Part shown: positions 36,101-43,409 of the stretch, one piece after another
Layout: the number at the start of each line of letters is the position of its first letter
How positions within the stretch are numbered: the stretch's first letter is position 1
Assembly (NCBI RefSeq): GCF_918697925.1
Contig: NZ_CAKKMF010000003.1
Coordinates: 1 to 64,000, forward strand
Reading direction: 5' to 3'
Length of the DNA: 64,000 nt
DNA from: Arthrobacter sp. Bi26
GTDB lineage: Bacteria; Actinomycetota; Actinomycetes; Actinomycetales; Micrococcaceae
The notes under the pieces: generated by a model
The model's database searches: none
Told to the model about the DNA's origin: nothing
Seen by the model: only the letters and a program-made list of their open reading frames with translations
Position numbers and translations under genes: made by a program

Positions 36101-36196
36101 GCACGTACCAGCACAGAAGTCACCGCCGGCCGAAGAACTGGACTTCCTCGACGGACACGGGTCCGTCCGTCGGACCTGCCGAATCCAGGATCCTAA
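33137..36196 (+). CDS. MalT-like ATPase with C-terminal BTAD domain, regulator
   Basis: A 1019-residue STAND-type regulator. Residues about 20-300 form a MalT/LuxR-like NTPase with Walker A APPGTGKTT (36-44) and a Walker B-like LVFVVDDLHAL (about 110-120); a helical, TPR-like middle follows. From about 745 there is an OmpR-like winged helix (LQIGCFGGFALL, RVRPQARTVLRIL) and a BTAD domain to about 985, as in AfsR/SARP activators. Large regulators of this kind frequently sit beside actinobacterial eCIS loci. Its 3' end overlaps the convergent zinc-ribbon gene by 77 bp, an antisense arrangement. Confidence 0.85.
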   Translation: MAATQHGYCLKGPDVKGLLRPRLIPCIEGATSARLGLVIAPPGTGKTTLLAQWAAHRSSTVAWFRPSPRDAKPGRMLTRFAAALAMAADEESPRSFAELELLAGRLEKPLVFVVDDLHALAHTSAESELERLLALNSPQVHFLVGSRRPPPFNLARSELPAAVTVSGDDLRFRANEVDQLFRNMYKQPLSSAGTLNLVQRTDGWAAALHLFHLATKNRSEVERRRAAESLGPAPQYVTSYLTHHFLAGVSEDMELLLRQTCLFDVLTPSRCDALLERRDSRQLLRRLEQLGVISSEDGGAKVRAPEVLRQYFVAALIESEHSLPQSTRERTAKILEQEGDVGAALRVLAEGQDWAKVGSLLHRARSTAVQPGTCEWAALVPRPAVRDDAAFAVATSRRLVDDGCMAAAYRTAAQVPALTSVPEWLALARKLQLMAASWAGGAPTTGPGPARGLRDATRGNPGGVARSMGDARRPQEFLAKGLACLLAGDQCSALPPLRRCAGLLDDEPVAALAAQLALAVFGPESTDADLSGPAAELDAVQRQAQRRGFTWLARVAQGVQAGLPGSSSSQDAVRSIIDSCEQRGDEWGAALVAASAALMQWRAGRPDTRAFDALAGRFRGLDAGALEAWAQSAQALVSATMDLPGAAEESRSAEAFARAAGVPGALAVAYAAVAAQWPEHYDELMNVARETGRSAGLVCRPWTWMLPAPPALAARFALPNPGPAAGRAELADRDVGVPAVEVADCSALPALQIGCFGGFALLSDGVGVNLSRVRPQARTVLRILSLNAGRPVHRERLAGILWADLDTAAAQHALQVSVSSLRGALQPEGQAEAQHLLIRQGEAYALVLGKGSVFDLADFDRTIHDASLARSAGDNAAAAEGLRRAVQLYTGEVLPEDGPAEWVSATRERYRLRAAEAAASLAGLELHLGNPADAAAAATRSVEIDPWRDESWRTLVETFRRLGDPAAAERAQRRYDLILNSLGVPAESARTSTEVTAGRRTGLPRRTRVRPSDLPNPGS

Positions 36197-37343
36197 GCAT
36201 CACGGTCGAGGTCTGGTCCGCCCCAAAGTAAAAGTTCTTGGGACCTGACTCGCAGCCGCTGAGGTCAACAGTGAGGGACGCTCGAGCTCCATCGCCGCGA
36301 ACGGCGACGATCTCGGCCTTGACCGGCTTCTGTTCCTTGCCGGGGTCCTGATCCACACCGGACGCAGCACAGAAAATGACTACGTACGTCAAGCGAAACG
36401 GGGGGCCGAAACCGGCCTTGAGGTAGTCGACGCCGGCCTGCGCGGGGCCCCTCGACGCCCACGAGCGTTCAGAGCCGTCGAAGGCCAGGTCCGCACCGCG
36501 TCCCGGTTTGGAGCTCGACGCATCTTTATCCTGGACAGTAATTTTTTCCTCCGAGATTTCGTCCACCACGCGCGTCATGGCTGCGGCAATCACGCCCCGG
36601 CCAAGGTAGGCGACGCCGCAAAATAGTCCCAACACCGTGAGGAGGGACACGGCACCCACGGGGAAGCGGCGCTGTATCCGCCATCTGGGCCGGGTTCCTG
36701 CTGGCAGCGCGGGAGGCTTCGTGCGGCCCAGGATCTGCTGCCACCACGGCGGAAGGGGCGGTGCAGGCGCTGTTTCCTCGAGACCGGCCCCGCATTGTCG
36801 GCAGAAGTGCACGTCCGGCTTGTTGCCCGCCCCGCACCGGCGGCAGATGAGGCCGCCCGGAAACTGCGGAGGTTCGTCGTGCGGTGCCTGTGGTGTGGCC
36901 TTGTATGGAGCGTGGTCTCCCTCCTTTCCGGGTTGGCGCTCTTGCAGTCCGGCGCCATGTGTCGCGGCATCCCCTGTCGCCGTGCCGCCGATGCTCTCGG
37001 GAGCACCCACACGGGCGTTGCCCGCCACGTGCGCCCCCGACTTCGCTCCGCCGGACGGGACGGAGTTCCGCAGGTCCCTGGACGCAGTAACCGGTGATGC
37101 AGCGTGCCGGGTGTCCGACGGTCCGGGAACTATCGGAAGCTGTGCCGTCGTCACGTCTGGATCCAGGTTTGTGCTCGAGCCTGTCGGCATCGGGCGTGGT
37201 TCCTCCGCCTCGGCGGGCGTCCGCTGCCAGACAAGGTAGGCTCCGCAATTGCTGCAGAATCGCTCGCCGTCATTGTTGCGGGCGCTGCAGTCTCCACAGA
37301 TCAGCACCGCGGGCTCCTCAGGAATCGTCAGCGTAGGGGGCAA
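36120..37343 (-). CDS. double zinc-ribbon membrane protein with discoidin-like domain, eCIS-associated
   Basis: A 407-residue protein. Two zinc ribbons, CGDCSARNNDGERFCSNCG (about 17-35) and CRRCGAGNKPDVHFCRQCG (about 169-187), are separated by a disordered Thr/Pro/Gly region. One membrane helix is at about 240-262, after a basic WRIQRRF stretch. The C-terminal part (about 285-405) looks like a discoidin/NADase-type galactose-binding beta-sandwich, GADLAFDGSERSWASRG through VSVEEVQFFGRR. The zinc ribbons would be cytoplasmic and the beta domain outside. Last gene of the eCIS operon; a candidate membrane receptor for the particle (inference). Confidence 0.75.
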   Translation of the reverse strand: MPPTLTIPEEPAVLICGDCSARNNDGERFCSNCGAYLVWQRTPAEAEEPRPMPTGSSTNLDPDVTTAQLPIVPGPSDTRHAASPVTASRDLRNSVPSGGAKSGAHVAGNARVGAPESIGGTATGDAATHGAGLQERQPGKEGDHAPYKATPQAPHDEPPQFPGGLICRRCGAGNKPDVHFCRQCGAGLEETAPAPPLPPWWQQILGRTKPPALPAGTRPRWRIQRRFPVGAVSLLTVLGLFCGVAYLGRGVIAAAMTRVVDEISEEKITVQDKDASSSKPGRGADLAFDGSERSWASRGPAQAGVDYLKAGFGPPFRLTYVVIFCAASGVDQDPGKEQKPVKAEIVAVRGDGARASLTVDLSGCESGPKNFYFGADQTSTVMLRILDSAGPTDGPVSVEEVQFFGRR

Positions 37344-37887
37344 CTGCGGGCACTATCTCCAGGGTATGGGGAACATGCGCCGGTTTCACGGCATTGACAA
37401 TGCCCTCCAGTCGCCGGATATTCACGTCCTCCCGGGCAGCAGCGTAGACCCGTATGTGCAGCATCGCGGCGGGCCTGCCCGGCAATTCCGTGCCCGGCGT
37501 CGAGGACCAGGTGGTGCCACCGCTGTCTTCAACTTCGACGTCCACCACACCTCCGACGGCGAGCCTGACAGCGTCGGCGACCCCCGGGACGGTGCCTCGG
37601 CGGCGGTGGATCGCTGCGGCGTGCGCCACAACGTCGCGGCGCCGTGCCGTGGACCATGACTCGTCCAGGCGTACGCCCACCCAGTCGGCCAGCCAATTCA
37701 GGAAGTCTTCAGGGGCCAAGCTGGGATTGAGGTAGGAGTCGAGGCCGTCCAGCGTCGTGAATACCGGGGCCAGGGCGTCGTCGAAGGCGAGCAGGAACCG
37801 TTGGAGGAAGGCGTCTTCCTGCAGCACGGCCGGCAGCCCGGCGGCCAGCGGCACCGCGCTGGGCAGACCCTCTACCATGCCCCGCAT
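37318..37887 (-). CDS. tail protein I-like baseplate protein
   Basis: A 189-residue protein with the phage tail protein I fold used in contractile baseplate wedges (gp7/Afp12-like position). The FLNWLADWVGVRLDESWSTARRRDVVAHAAAIHRRRGTVPGV stretch (about 62-105) is the family core. The usual N-terminal part is short compared with Afp12, a common reduction in actinobacterial systems. It overlaps the zinc-ribbon start region by 26 bp and follows the gp6-like gene by one base, so the three are translationally linked. Confidence 0.85.
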   Translation of the reverse strand: MRGMVEGLPSAVPLAAGLPAVLQEDAFLQRFLLAFDDALAPVFTTLDGLDSYLNPSLAPEDFLNWLADWVGVRLDESWSTARRRDVVAHAAAIHRRRGTVPGVADAVRLAVGGVVDVEVEDSGGTTWSSTPGTELPGRPAAMLHIRVYAAAREDVNIRRLEGIVNAVKPAHVPHTLEIVPAVAPYADDS

Positions 37888-37888
37888 C

Positions 37889-39838
37889 TCAGACCCCTTC
37901 CGTCACCCGAACACGATGGTCAAAGGAGAACACCAACGCATTCCGTTCCAGTTCAACGCGTTGCTGTGGCTCACCACGCTGGCCCGTGATGGGGTCGGCC
38001 GCGAACACCAGCACTTCGTCGACGATTTCGGTTCCGGCCAGCCGTTGAAGCACCGCATGGACTTCGCCTGCCTGCACGGGACGGCCGAACGGCCATCCTT
38101 CTCCGTCCGGACCGCCCCGGATTGGATCAAAATACTCGTAGAGCGCCCGGAGCGCGTTGCGCTTCAGCGCCTCGCGCGACACTCTGGGCCGCGTTGTGAG
38201 TTGGGCGACGACGGTCACCCCACGGTAGTAGGGCGGTTCTACCACGACCCTTGTGCCCACCGGACGGCGTGCGTCCAGATACGATGCGACCACAGAGAGC
38301 GTCTCTTCGTCCGGCACCAAATCCTCGAATGTCAGCCTCTGATCTTTGTCCGGGACAGCCGCCGGAACCACCAGCACCCTGACTCCGCCAGCCTCGTCAG
38401 GACCGTTGGCCGGGATGCACCGGACCCTGGCAATGTCCGGGGCGGCGCGCTTCGCCAGTTGCTCGTAGTCTTCGGCTGTGATGGCCCGGTCGCGGGTCCG
38501 CAATGCAAGGGCCCCACGGAGCTTGGCCTGTTCGATGGTTTCCGGAGCCACTCCGCCGTGGGCGGCACGGCGGTTCTCGACGCTGTTGACAAAGGGAATG
38601 CTGGACCGAAGCACTGACAGTGCCCGGGCAGCAACGTTACCCGTGGGTCCCCCGCCCGTGCGGTACAGCGGAACCCTTACGGGGCTACCGGCAGGCGGGA
38701 CGGCACCGTAATGGCGCAGCGAGCCGTCGGGCTCGCGCACAGCAGGGGGGAAATGGACGAGGCCGGCCGTGCGGTCGAAGGCAACGACCCGGTCCTCAGG
38801 ACCGCATCCTGCGAACGAGTCCACCTCGGTCCAGGTATCCCAGCCGGAACCGGAGGCGATCTCCACCACGAACGGCTCGCCGCCGGGAACTACGGGGTGA
38901 CGCCCCAATTCAAACGACTGTCCCGGAACACCTTCGGACATCCCGATAACCTCACCGGCAATCGTCTCTGCATGGACGCCCGGAACAGACCCGCCGATAG
39001 TGAAAGCGTTCACGAAACGCACAGTGGGGGAAGCGCTGTAGGGCGGGTAGCCGTCCTTCGGGTCCACCACGCGGCATCGCAGCCAGCCCGCTCGGACTCC
39101 CCCCATCAGTGAGGCCGTGTGCGTGTGTGGCACATGGATGATCACGTCGCCGGGCCGGTTGAGCCCGCCGGTCCCGTCGCTGTCCAGCTCGCATGATGCC
39201 CAGTCGGCGCCATCCCAGGCCTCCCAGACAAGCGGCGGGTTGCGGGGGTTTACGCCCACACCCCGGACCTCGCACGCGAACCGCAGGGCCACCGCACAGG
39301 AAGGCGCCTGATCGTTCAAGCCGAGTAGCAGCACGTCCCCCGGCAGCGGTGGCGTACCGAAGCAGGCGAAGTCCCCGTCCCCGTGCAAAGCCTCGGAATG
39401 GGGCACAGGAACTCCCCCGCGGCCCTGCGTCATGACGTGGCCCAGCCGTCTGGGCGGCACGGTCAGGTCCCTTGTCGTCGTGAAGACCACCGCCTCGTCC
39501 TCTTCGGTGCGCCGGGTCGACACCTCTGTTCCCTGCGGAATGACGACAGTGTCCGGCTGCGGTGCTGACAACCACATCAGGAGCTCAACGGAGGCGGCGG
39601 TCGGCGGATGCAGCGTGACACCGAGCAGTTCCAGAAATGCGATGTAGAGGCGGTCAGGTACGCGGTTGAGCCGGTAGAAGAGTTGATCCACCATAAACGC
39701 GAATGTTTCGATCAGGGTGACGCCGGGATCGGAGACATTGTGGTCGGTCCACTCCGGACAATACTGCGCGACCATGCGTTTGGCGTCATCCACAAGGTCC
39801 TGGAACCGGCGGTCATCAAGGTTGGGTGACGGGAGCAT
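37889..39838 (-). CDS. baseplate wedge protein (gp6/Afp11-like)
   Basis: A 649-residue putative baseplate assembly protein of the gp6/J family. The N-terminus FQDLVDDAKRMVAQYCPEWTDHNVSDPGVTLIETFAFMVDQL (about 12-53) and the C-terminal ENRRAAHGGVAPETIEQAKLR through ITAEDYEQLAKRAAPDIARVR segment (about 435-490) are the conserved wedge elements. It would form the iris ring that surrounds the spike. Its ATG shares one base with the stop of the gp25 gene (TAATG). Confidence 0.9.
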   Translation of the reverse strand: MLPSPNLDDRRFQDLVDDAKRMVAQYCPEWTDHNVSDPGVTLIETFAFMVDQLFYRLNRVPDRLYIAFLELLGVTLHPPTAASVELLMWLSAPQPDTVVIPQGTEVSTRRTEEDEAVVFTTTRDLTVPPRRLGHVMTQGRGGVPVPHSEALHGDGDFACFGTPPLPGDVLLLGLNDQAPSCAVALRFACEVRGVGVNPRNPPLVWEAWDGADWASCELDSDGTGGLNRPGDVIIHVPHTHTASLMGGVRAGWLRCRVVDPKDGYPPYSASPTVRFVNAFTIGGSVPGVHAETIAGEVIGMSEGVPGQSFELGRHPVVPGGEPFVVEIASGSGWDTWTEVDSFAGCGPEDRVVAFDRTAGLVHFPPAVREPDGSLRHYGAVPPAGSPVRVPLYRTGGGPTGNVAARALSVLRSSIPFVNSVENRRAAHGGVAPETIEQAKLRGALALRTRDRAITAEDYEQLAKRAAPDIARVRCIPANGPDEAGGVRVLVVPAAVPDKDQRLTFEDLVPDEETLSVVASYLDARRPVGTRVVVEPPYYRGVTVVAQLTTRPRVSREALKRNALRALYEYFDPIRGGPDGEGWPFGRPVQAGEVHAVLQRLAGTEIVDEVLVFAADPITGQRGEPQQRVELERNALVFSFDHRVRVTEGV

Positions 39839-40251
39839 TAGGAAGCAGCCTCCTGACCGGTGCGCGGAATGACGTAGAAGGGAAAGACAAGGTTCCGGGG
39901 GTCGTTGGTTCCCCGGACGGTGTACTGCACATCGATCAGCAGCACTCCGTCGTCGGCCCCGTCAAAATGGACCAGCACCTTCTCGACGTCGATCCTGGGT
40001 TCCCAGCGGTCCAGCGCCACCCGGATCGCGTAGGCGATGTCGCCGGCTGTTGCCGCGTCTGCCGGTGCAAAAACATAATCATGGATCGCGCAGCCGAATT
40101 CCGGGCGCATCGGCCGCTCGCCCGGAGAGGTCGCCAGGATGAGGTGGATGCTCTCCTCGATCTCGCGCTGGTCATGAACGAGCGCGATGCTGCCGGTCCG
40201 GTCGGTGCGCAGCGGGAAGGCCCAGCCGGCACCAATGAATTCCTGTCCCAC
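39838..40251 (-). CDS. gp25-like baseplate protein (Afp9-like)
   Basis: A 137-residue GPW/gp25 family protein. The key lysozyme-like stretch EESIHLILATSPGERPMRPEFGCAIHDYVF (about 31-60), with the EGxR-type ERPMRPEFG signature, is intact. gp25 proteins bridge the inner baseplate to the first sheath ring and trigger contraction. Length is normal. Next gene in the operon is the gp6-like wedge partner, as in phages and other eCIS loci. Confidence 0.93.
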   Translation of the reverse strand: MGQEFIGAGWAFPLRTDRTGSIALVHDQREIEESIHLILATSPGERPMRPEFGCAIHDYVFAPADAATAGDIAYAIRVALDRWEPRIDVEKVLVHFDGADDGVLLIDVQYTVRGTNDPRNLVFPFYVIPRTGQEAAS

Positions 40252-40298
40252 CTTGCTGCCTCCTATTCCCCCAGCGGACTTGTCTGTTGCGTTGGGGT

Positions 40299-42119
40299 TC
40301 AGTTGATGCGGACCAGGCCGCCCTTGACCGTGGTCGTGGCACCGCCGGACAGCTCGGCCGTCGCGTCGCCAGCCACCTTGACGCTCGGGGCCTTCACTTC
40401 GGCCGACCCGCTGCCCGTGATCTTCACCGACGCTCCCTTCAGGTCCAGGCCCGAAGTCGCTTCCACGGTCACGTTCTTGCCCTTGATGACCACATCTCCC
40501 GTGGACGTAGTGACCGAGACATCCTTCCTGGCCGTGATGGTCACGGGGCCCTCGGACAGGATTTGGATCCCAGCGTCAGGTTTCTGCACGAGCGAGACCT
40601 TTTGCTTGCCGCCGTTGGTGCTCACGGTGAGCTGTTCGCCGTCGGGCGATTCCAGGAACTCCACCAGCATCCCCGTGCGGGAGACAAATGCGCGCCGTTG
40701 GACGGCGCCGTCAGTGGAACCCACATGGTCCGCCCAAGGTTTGTCCGGCTTGTCCTTGCCATTGAACAGGCCACCCAGGACAAACGGCTGCTGGAAGCTC
40801 CCGTGGCCGAAGGCAACAAGGACCTCGTCGCCGACCTCAGGGAGGACGACGGCGCCGCGCGAGGCGCCGGCCCCCGCCTGGACGGTGCGCGCCCACCAAC
40901 TCTCGTAGGTGTCGGAGAGGACCGGAAACTTCACCTTGACCCGGCCTTGGTTCTCCGGGTCCTTCGCGGCGGTCACCACGGCGTTGACGACGCCGGGAAC
41001 TGCAGCCCTGCCGTTCCCACCGGCCGCGACTCCGTAGAGGGAACGCTCGGACTCATGGCTCACGGCGAACGTCGTGAGGTATCCGGTGTCGGGGCTGAAA
41101 TCGTGCCGGGAGGAGCTCAGCGTGTAGCTCCCGTCGAAGGGCTTCCCGGCCCCATTCAGGGTGACTGCAGCACCGGCCCGCAGCTGGGGGTTTCCGCGGG
41201 CCACACCTTCCAGTTCAGCGAACGCGCCGCTCAGTCGGGAGGCGAGGGCCGCTGCGGTGGCGTCGCACTGTGCCGCCTGCTCGAACGCTGTAGCCGGAGC
41301 CACGTACCGCGGGCTATCGAACTTCTTGGCGAGGGCAACCGGGGTCACCTCGGGGAGCTTGGCGCTGCGGGTCGTTGCCGGGGCGACGGAAACGATGGCC
41401 CGTTTCGCAGCAACGTCCCAGCCCCTGACCTCCACATCGGGGACCTGGTCGGCGGAGGTGACCGTGCCCCGCAGGGACACAAGGTTCACTCCCCGTTGGA
41501 GCACCAGGGGCTCGTTCCTCGCCCCGCCGGCATCCGGCGGGGCTGTTGCCGCATCCGTCGACGCGGTGAAGTGCATCGCGCCGCCGGACACGGAAAGGAC
41601 CACACCAGACTCGACGGCCAGCCTGTGCAGGAAGTCCCAGTCGCTGATGCCGTCCTGTGCCACATGCTGCAGCACGGGGCCTTTGGCGTCGATCGTGCCC
41701 GCCTTGATTCCGGCGCGCTGGGCCACCTTGCGGACGATGTCCGCGGCGGTGCTCTGCAGGTAGGCCTCAACGCGGCGTCCCCGGAACAGCCGGTGGGAAT
41801 GGTCCAGGCCTCGGACGATTGTGTACAGGCCGTCGTGGTCCATTTCCGTTTCGAGGGCAGTGACCTCACCGGAGAGCAGGGGCACCGGGCCTCCGGGGCC
41901 GCTTTGTTGGACGAGCAGCTTGACGGGCGCCCCGATGCTGATCCCTGCCTTGTCCAGCACTGTGGAGTACTCATCACTGAAGCGGAGCAGGAACAGGTCC
42001 GGAACGTTACTGCTGTCGTCGACGTAGCCCGAAACCAGACGTGCGGCAATATCCGGGGGAAGCGGCTGCCCGGCGACTTCCACCAGCAGCATGTTGCTGA
42101 ATTCTTCACCGTGCGCCAC
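40299..42119 (-). CDS. VgrG-like spike protein (Afp8-like)
   Basis: A 606-residue spike. The N-terminal gp27/late control D-like region (about 1-340) supports the spike base; an OB-fold gp5-like domain lies at about 365-450 (GRVKVKFPVLSD, GDEVLVAFGHGSFQQPFVLGGLFNG); the C-terminal 150 residues are short Val/Thr/Lys/Gly beta repeats typical of the triple-stranded needle. It would trimerise at the tip of the inner tube and carry the separately encoded PAAR cone (59262). ATG overlaps the upstream LysM gene by 14 bp. Confidence 0.92.
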   Translation of the reverse strand: MAHGEEFSNMLLVEVAGQPLPPDIAARLVSGYVDDSSNVPDLFLLRFSDEYSTVLDKAGISIGAPVKLLVQQSGPGGPVPLLSGEVTALETEMDHDGLYTIVRGLDHSHRLFRGRRVEAYLQSTAADIVRKVAQRAGIKAGTIDAKGPVLQHVAQDGISDWDFLHRLAVESGVVLSVSGGAMHFTASTDAATAPPDAGGARNEPLVLQRGVNLVSLRGTVTSADQVPDVEVRGWDVAAKRAIVSVAPATTRSAKLPEVTPVALAKKFDSPRYVAPATAFEQAAQCDATAAALASRLSGAFAELEGVARGNPQLRAGAAVTLNGAGKPFDGSYTLSSSRHDFSPDTGYLTTFAVSHESERSLYGVAAGGNGRAAVPGVVNAVVTAAKDPENQGRVKVKFPVLSDTYESWWARTVQAGAGASRGAVVLPEVGDEVLVAFGHGSFQQPFVLGGLFNGKDKPDKPWADHVGSTDGAVQRRAFVSRTGMLVEFLESPDGEQLTVSTNGGKQKVSLVQKPDAGIQILSEGPVTITARKDVSVTTSTGDVVIKGKNVTVEATSGLDLKGASVKITGSGSAEVKAPSVKVAGDATAELSGGATTTVKGGLVRIN

Positions 42120-42951
42120 GGATCACCTCCCGTCCCTCGGCCGGGCCATCCCGCAGTGCCACGGACGGCAGCTCATTCACGGCGGGCAGCAGCACAGAGG
42201 TGCCGGACCGCAGCCGCATCGGATCATCAATGCGGTTGGCTGCCGCAACCGCCCGCCATAGAGATGCGTTTCCGTATTCGTTGTAGGCGATGCCGGCGAG
42301 AGTCTCACCCTCAATCAGGACATGCACTCGTCGCGGCACCAGGCCGCCGGACGTCGGGTTCTGCTTTGGCGGATCACCCGCTATCTCTTCAAGCGCCACG
42401 GTGCAAGTGGCGCGCACGGGAACCCCTGCAGCCGTGAAGAGGGTGTATTTGACTTGCACGCTGGCGATATAGGACAGCGACCCCGTCAGCTGCCCCCAGC
42501 GGAACAGCACCCACGGCGGTGACCCCTTGTTCTGCTTCAGGGACGCCGGGGTGGGAGTGCAGCAGGAAAACAACTTTTCCACCCGCTTGACCACGGCGTC
42601 GTCCTGCTTCGCGGACGCGTCAAAAAACATCTCCAAGGAGAGCTTGGAGGGCATCGGCCCGTTGTACTGCGGCGGCCCCGCTTTCTTGTTGCCCTTGGCG
42701 GTCTGCCGGGTCCAGGAGGCCGCCTTGCCCAGCGTCAGCTCCTTCGGGTTGAACTGAAATTCAATCCTCCCCAGCTGGGGTCCGGCCTTGTCCAGCGAGC
42801 CGTCCTTTGACGGTTCGAACAGTTCCAGGTACGCGTGGGAGAGCTTTAGTGCCGCCTCTCCGCCGGCGCCTGCAGGGCCGCCTGCGCTGGCAACGGCTGC
42901 AGGAGCGGCAGCGGTACTTGGCGCCCTGCCCGCTACCGCACTCGTGGTCAT
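42106..42951 (-). CDS. LysM-containing baseplate/hub protein (Afp7-like)
   Basis: A 281-residue protein. After a low-complexity Ala/Gly/Pro start (1-30), a conserved core (about 35-195) includes GRIEFQFNPKELTLGKAASWTR and PSKLSLEMFFDA, typical of eCIS LysM proteins that correspond to T4 gp53 or the P2 X-type hub clamp. A LysM domain lies at about 207-258 (VHVLIEGETLAGIAYNEYG). In a cytosolic or released particle the LysM binds protein rather than cell wall; it links spike and wedge. Confidence 0.9.
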   Translation of the reverse strand: MTTSAVAGRAPSTAAAPAAVASAGGPAGAGGEAALKLSHAYLELFEPSKDGSLDKAGPQLGRIEFQFNPKELTLGKAASWTRQTAKGNKKAGPPQYNGPMPSKLSLEMFFDASAKQDDAVVKRVEKLFSCCTPTPASLKQNKGSPPWVLFRWGQLTGSLSYIASVQVKYTLFTAAGVPVRATCTVALEEIAGDPPKQNPTSGGLVPRRVHVLIEGETLAGIAYNEYGNASLWRAVAAANRIDDPMRLRSGTSVLLPAVNELPSVALRDGPAEGREVIRGAR

Positions 42952-42966
42952 GTCTGGCTCCTTCGG

Positions 42967-43401
42967 CTAGCGCGTCTTTGAAACAAAGCCATGGTGGGCG
43001 ATCTCCAGCGTCTCCATGACGACCTTCGGCTGGTCCGGGTTCAGCGACGGGCCCTTCCACCGCACGGGGACGACGTCGTAAAGCTCCCAGCCGGCGATCT
43101 TCCGGCCATTGCCGGTCATCGCCTCGATGATTCCCGTGCACCGGGTGTAGCCGGAGGCCATGTCCGCGAACCATTTGGCAATCTTTTCGGTGTCCCGTCC
43201 GAGCGGCCGGCTCAATGTGATGTTGGGATATTTGAGCCGCGTGGGCAATTGCCAGATGAAGGAGTTGTTTCCGCCTTCCTCCCGGGACTCGATCACTACC
43301 TCACAGCCCAGTCCTTCGCACGTGGTGAACGTTCCGAGATCCAGATTGTCCAGTGCCACGGTGTAGCGGACGCTGACCGCCGTATCCACATCCTCCAACA
43401 T
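42967..43401 (-). CDS. tube-like protein, probable tube initiator (Afp5-like)
   Basis: A 144-residue tail tube fold protein. It carries FTTCEGLGCEVVIESREEGGNNSF and LKYPNITLSRPLGRDTEKIAKWFADM, the T4 gp19-like signature, and differs clearly from the main tube protein at 46963. Position next to the LysM and spike genes matches Afp5/Pvc5, the tube ring that joins tube to baseplate. Start at 43401, nine bases after the disordered protein gene. Confidence 0.88.
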   Translation of the reverse strand: MLEDVDTAVSVRYTVALDNLDLGTFTTCEGLGCEVVIESREEGGNNSFIWQLPTRLKYPNITLSRPLGRDTEKIAKWFADMASGYTRCTGIIEAMTGNGRKIAGWELYDVVPVRWKGPSLNPDQPKVVMETLEIAHHGFVSKTR

Positions 43402-43409
43402 GATCTTCC

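Noticed and set aside
40299..42119. Type VI secretion interpretation based on VgrG-like, PAAR and gp25 genes
   Set aside because: No TssJ, TssL, TssM or ClpV homologue; the sheath is of the single-protein phage/eCIS type and the ATPase is Afp15-like.
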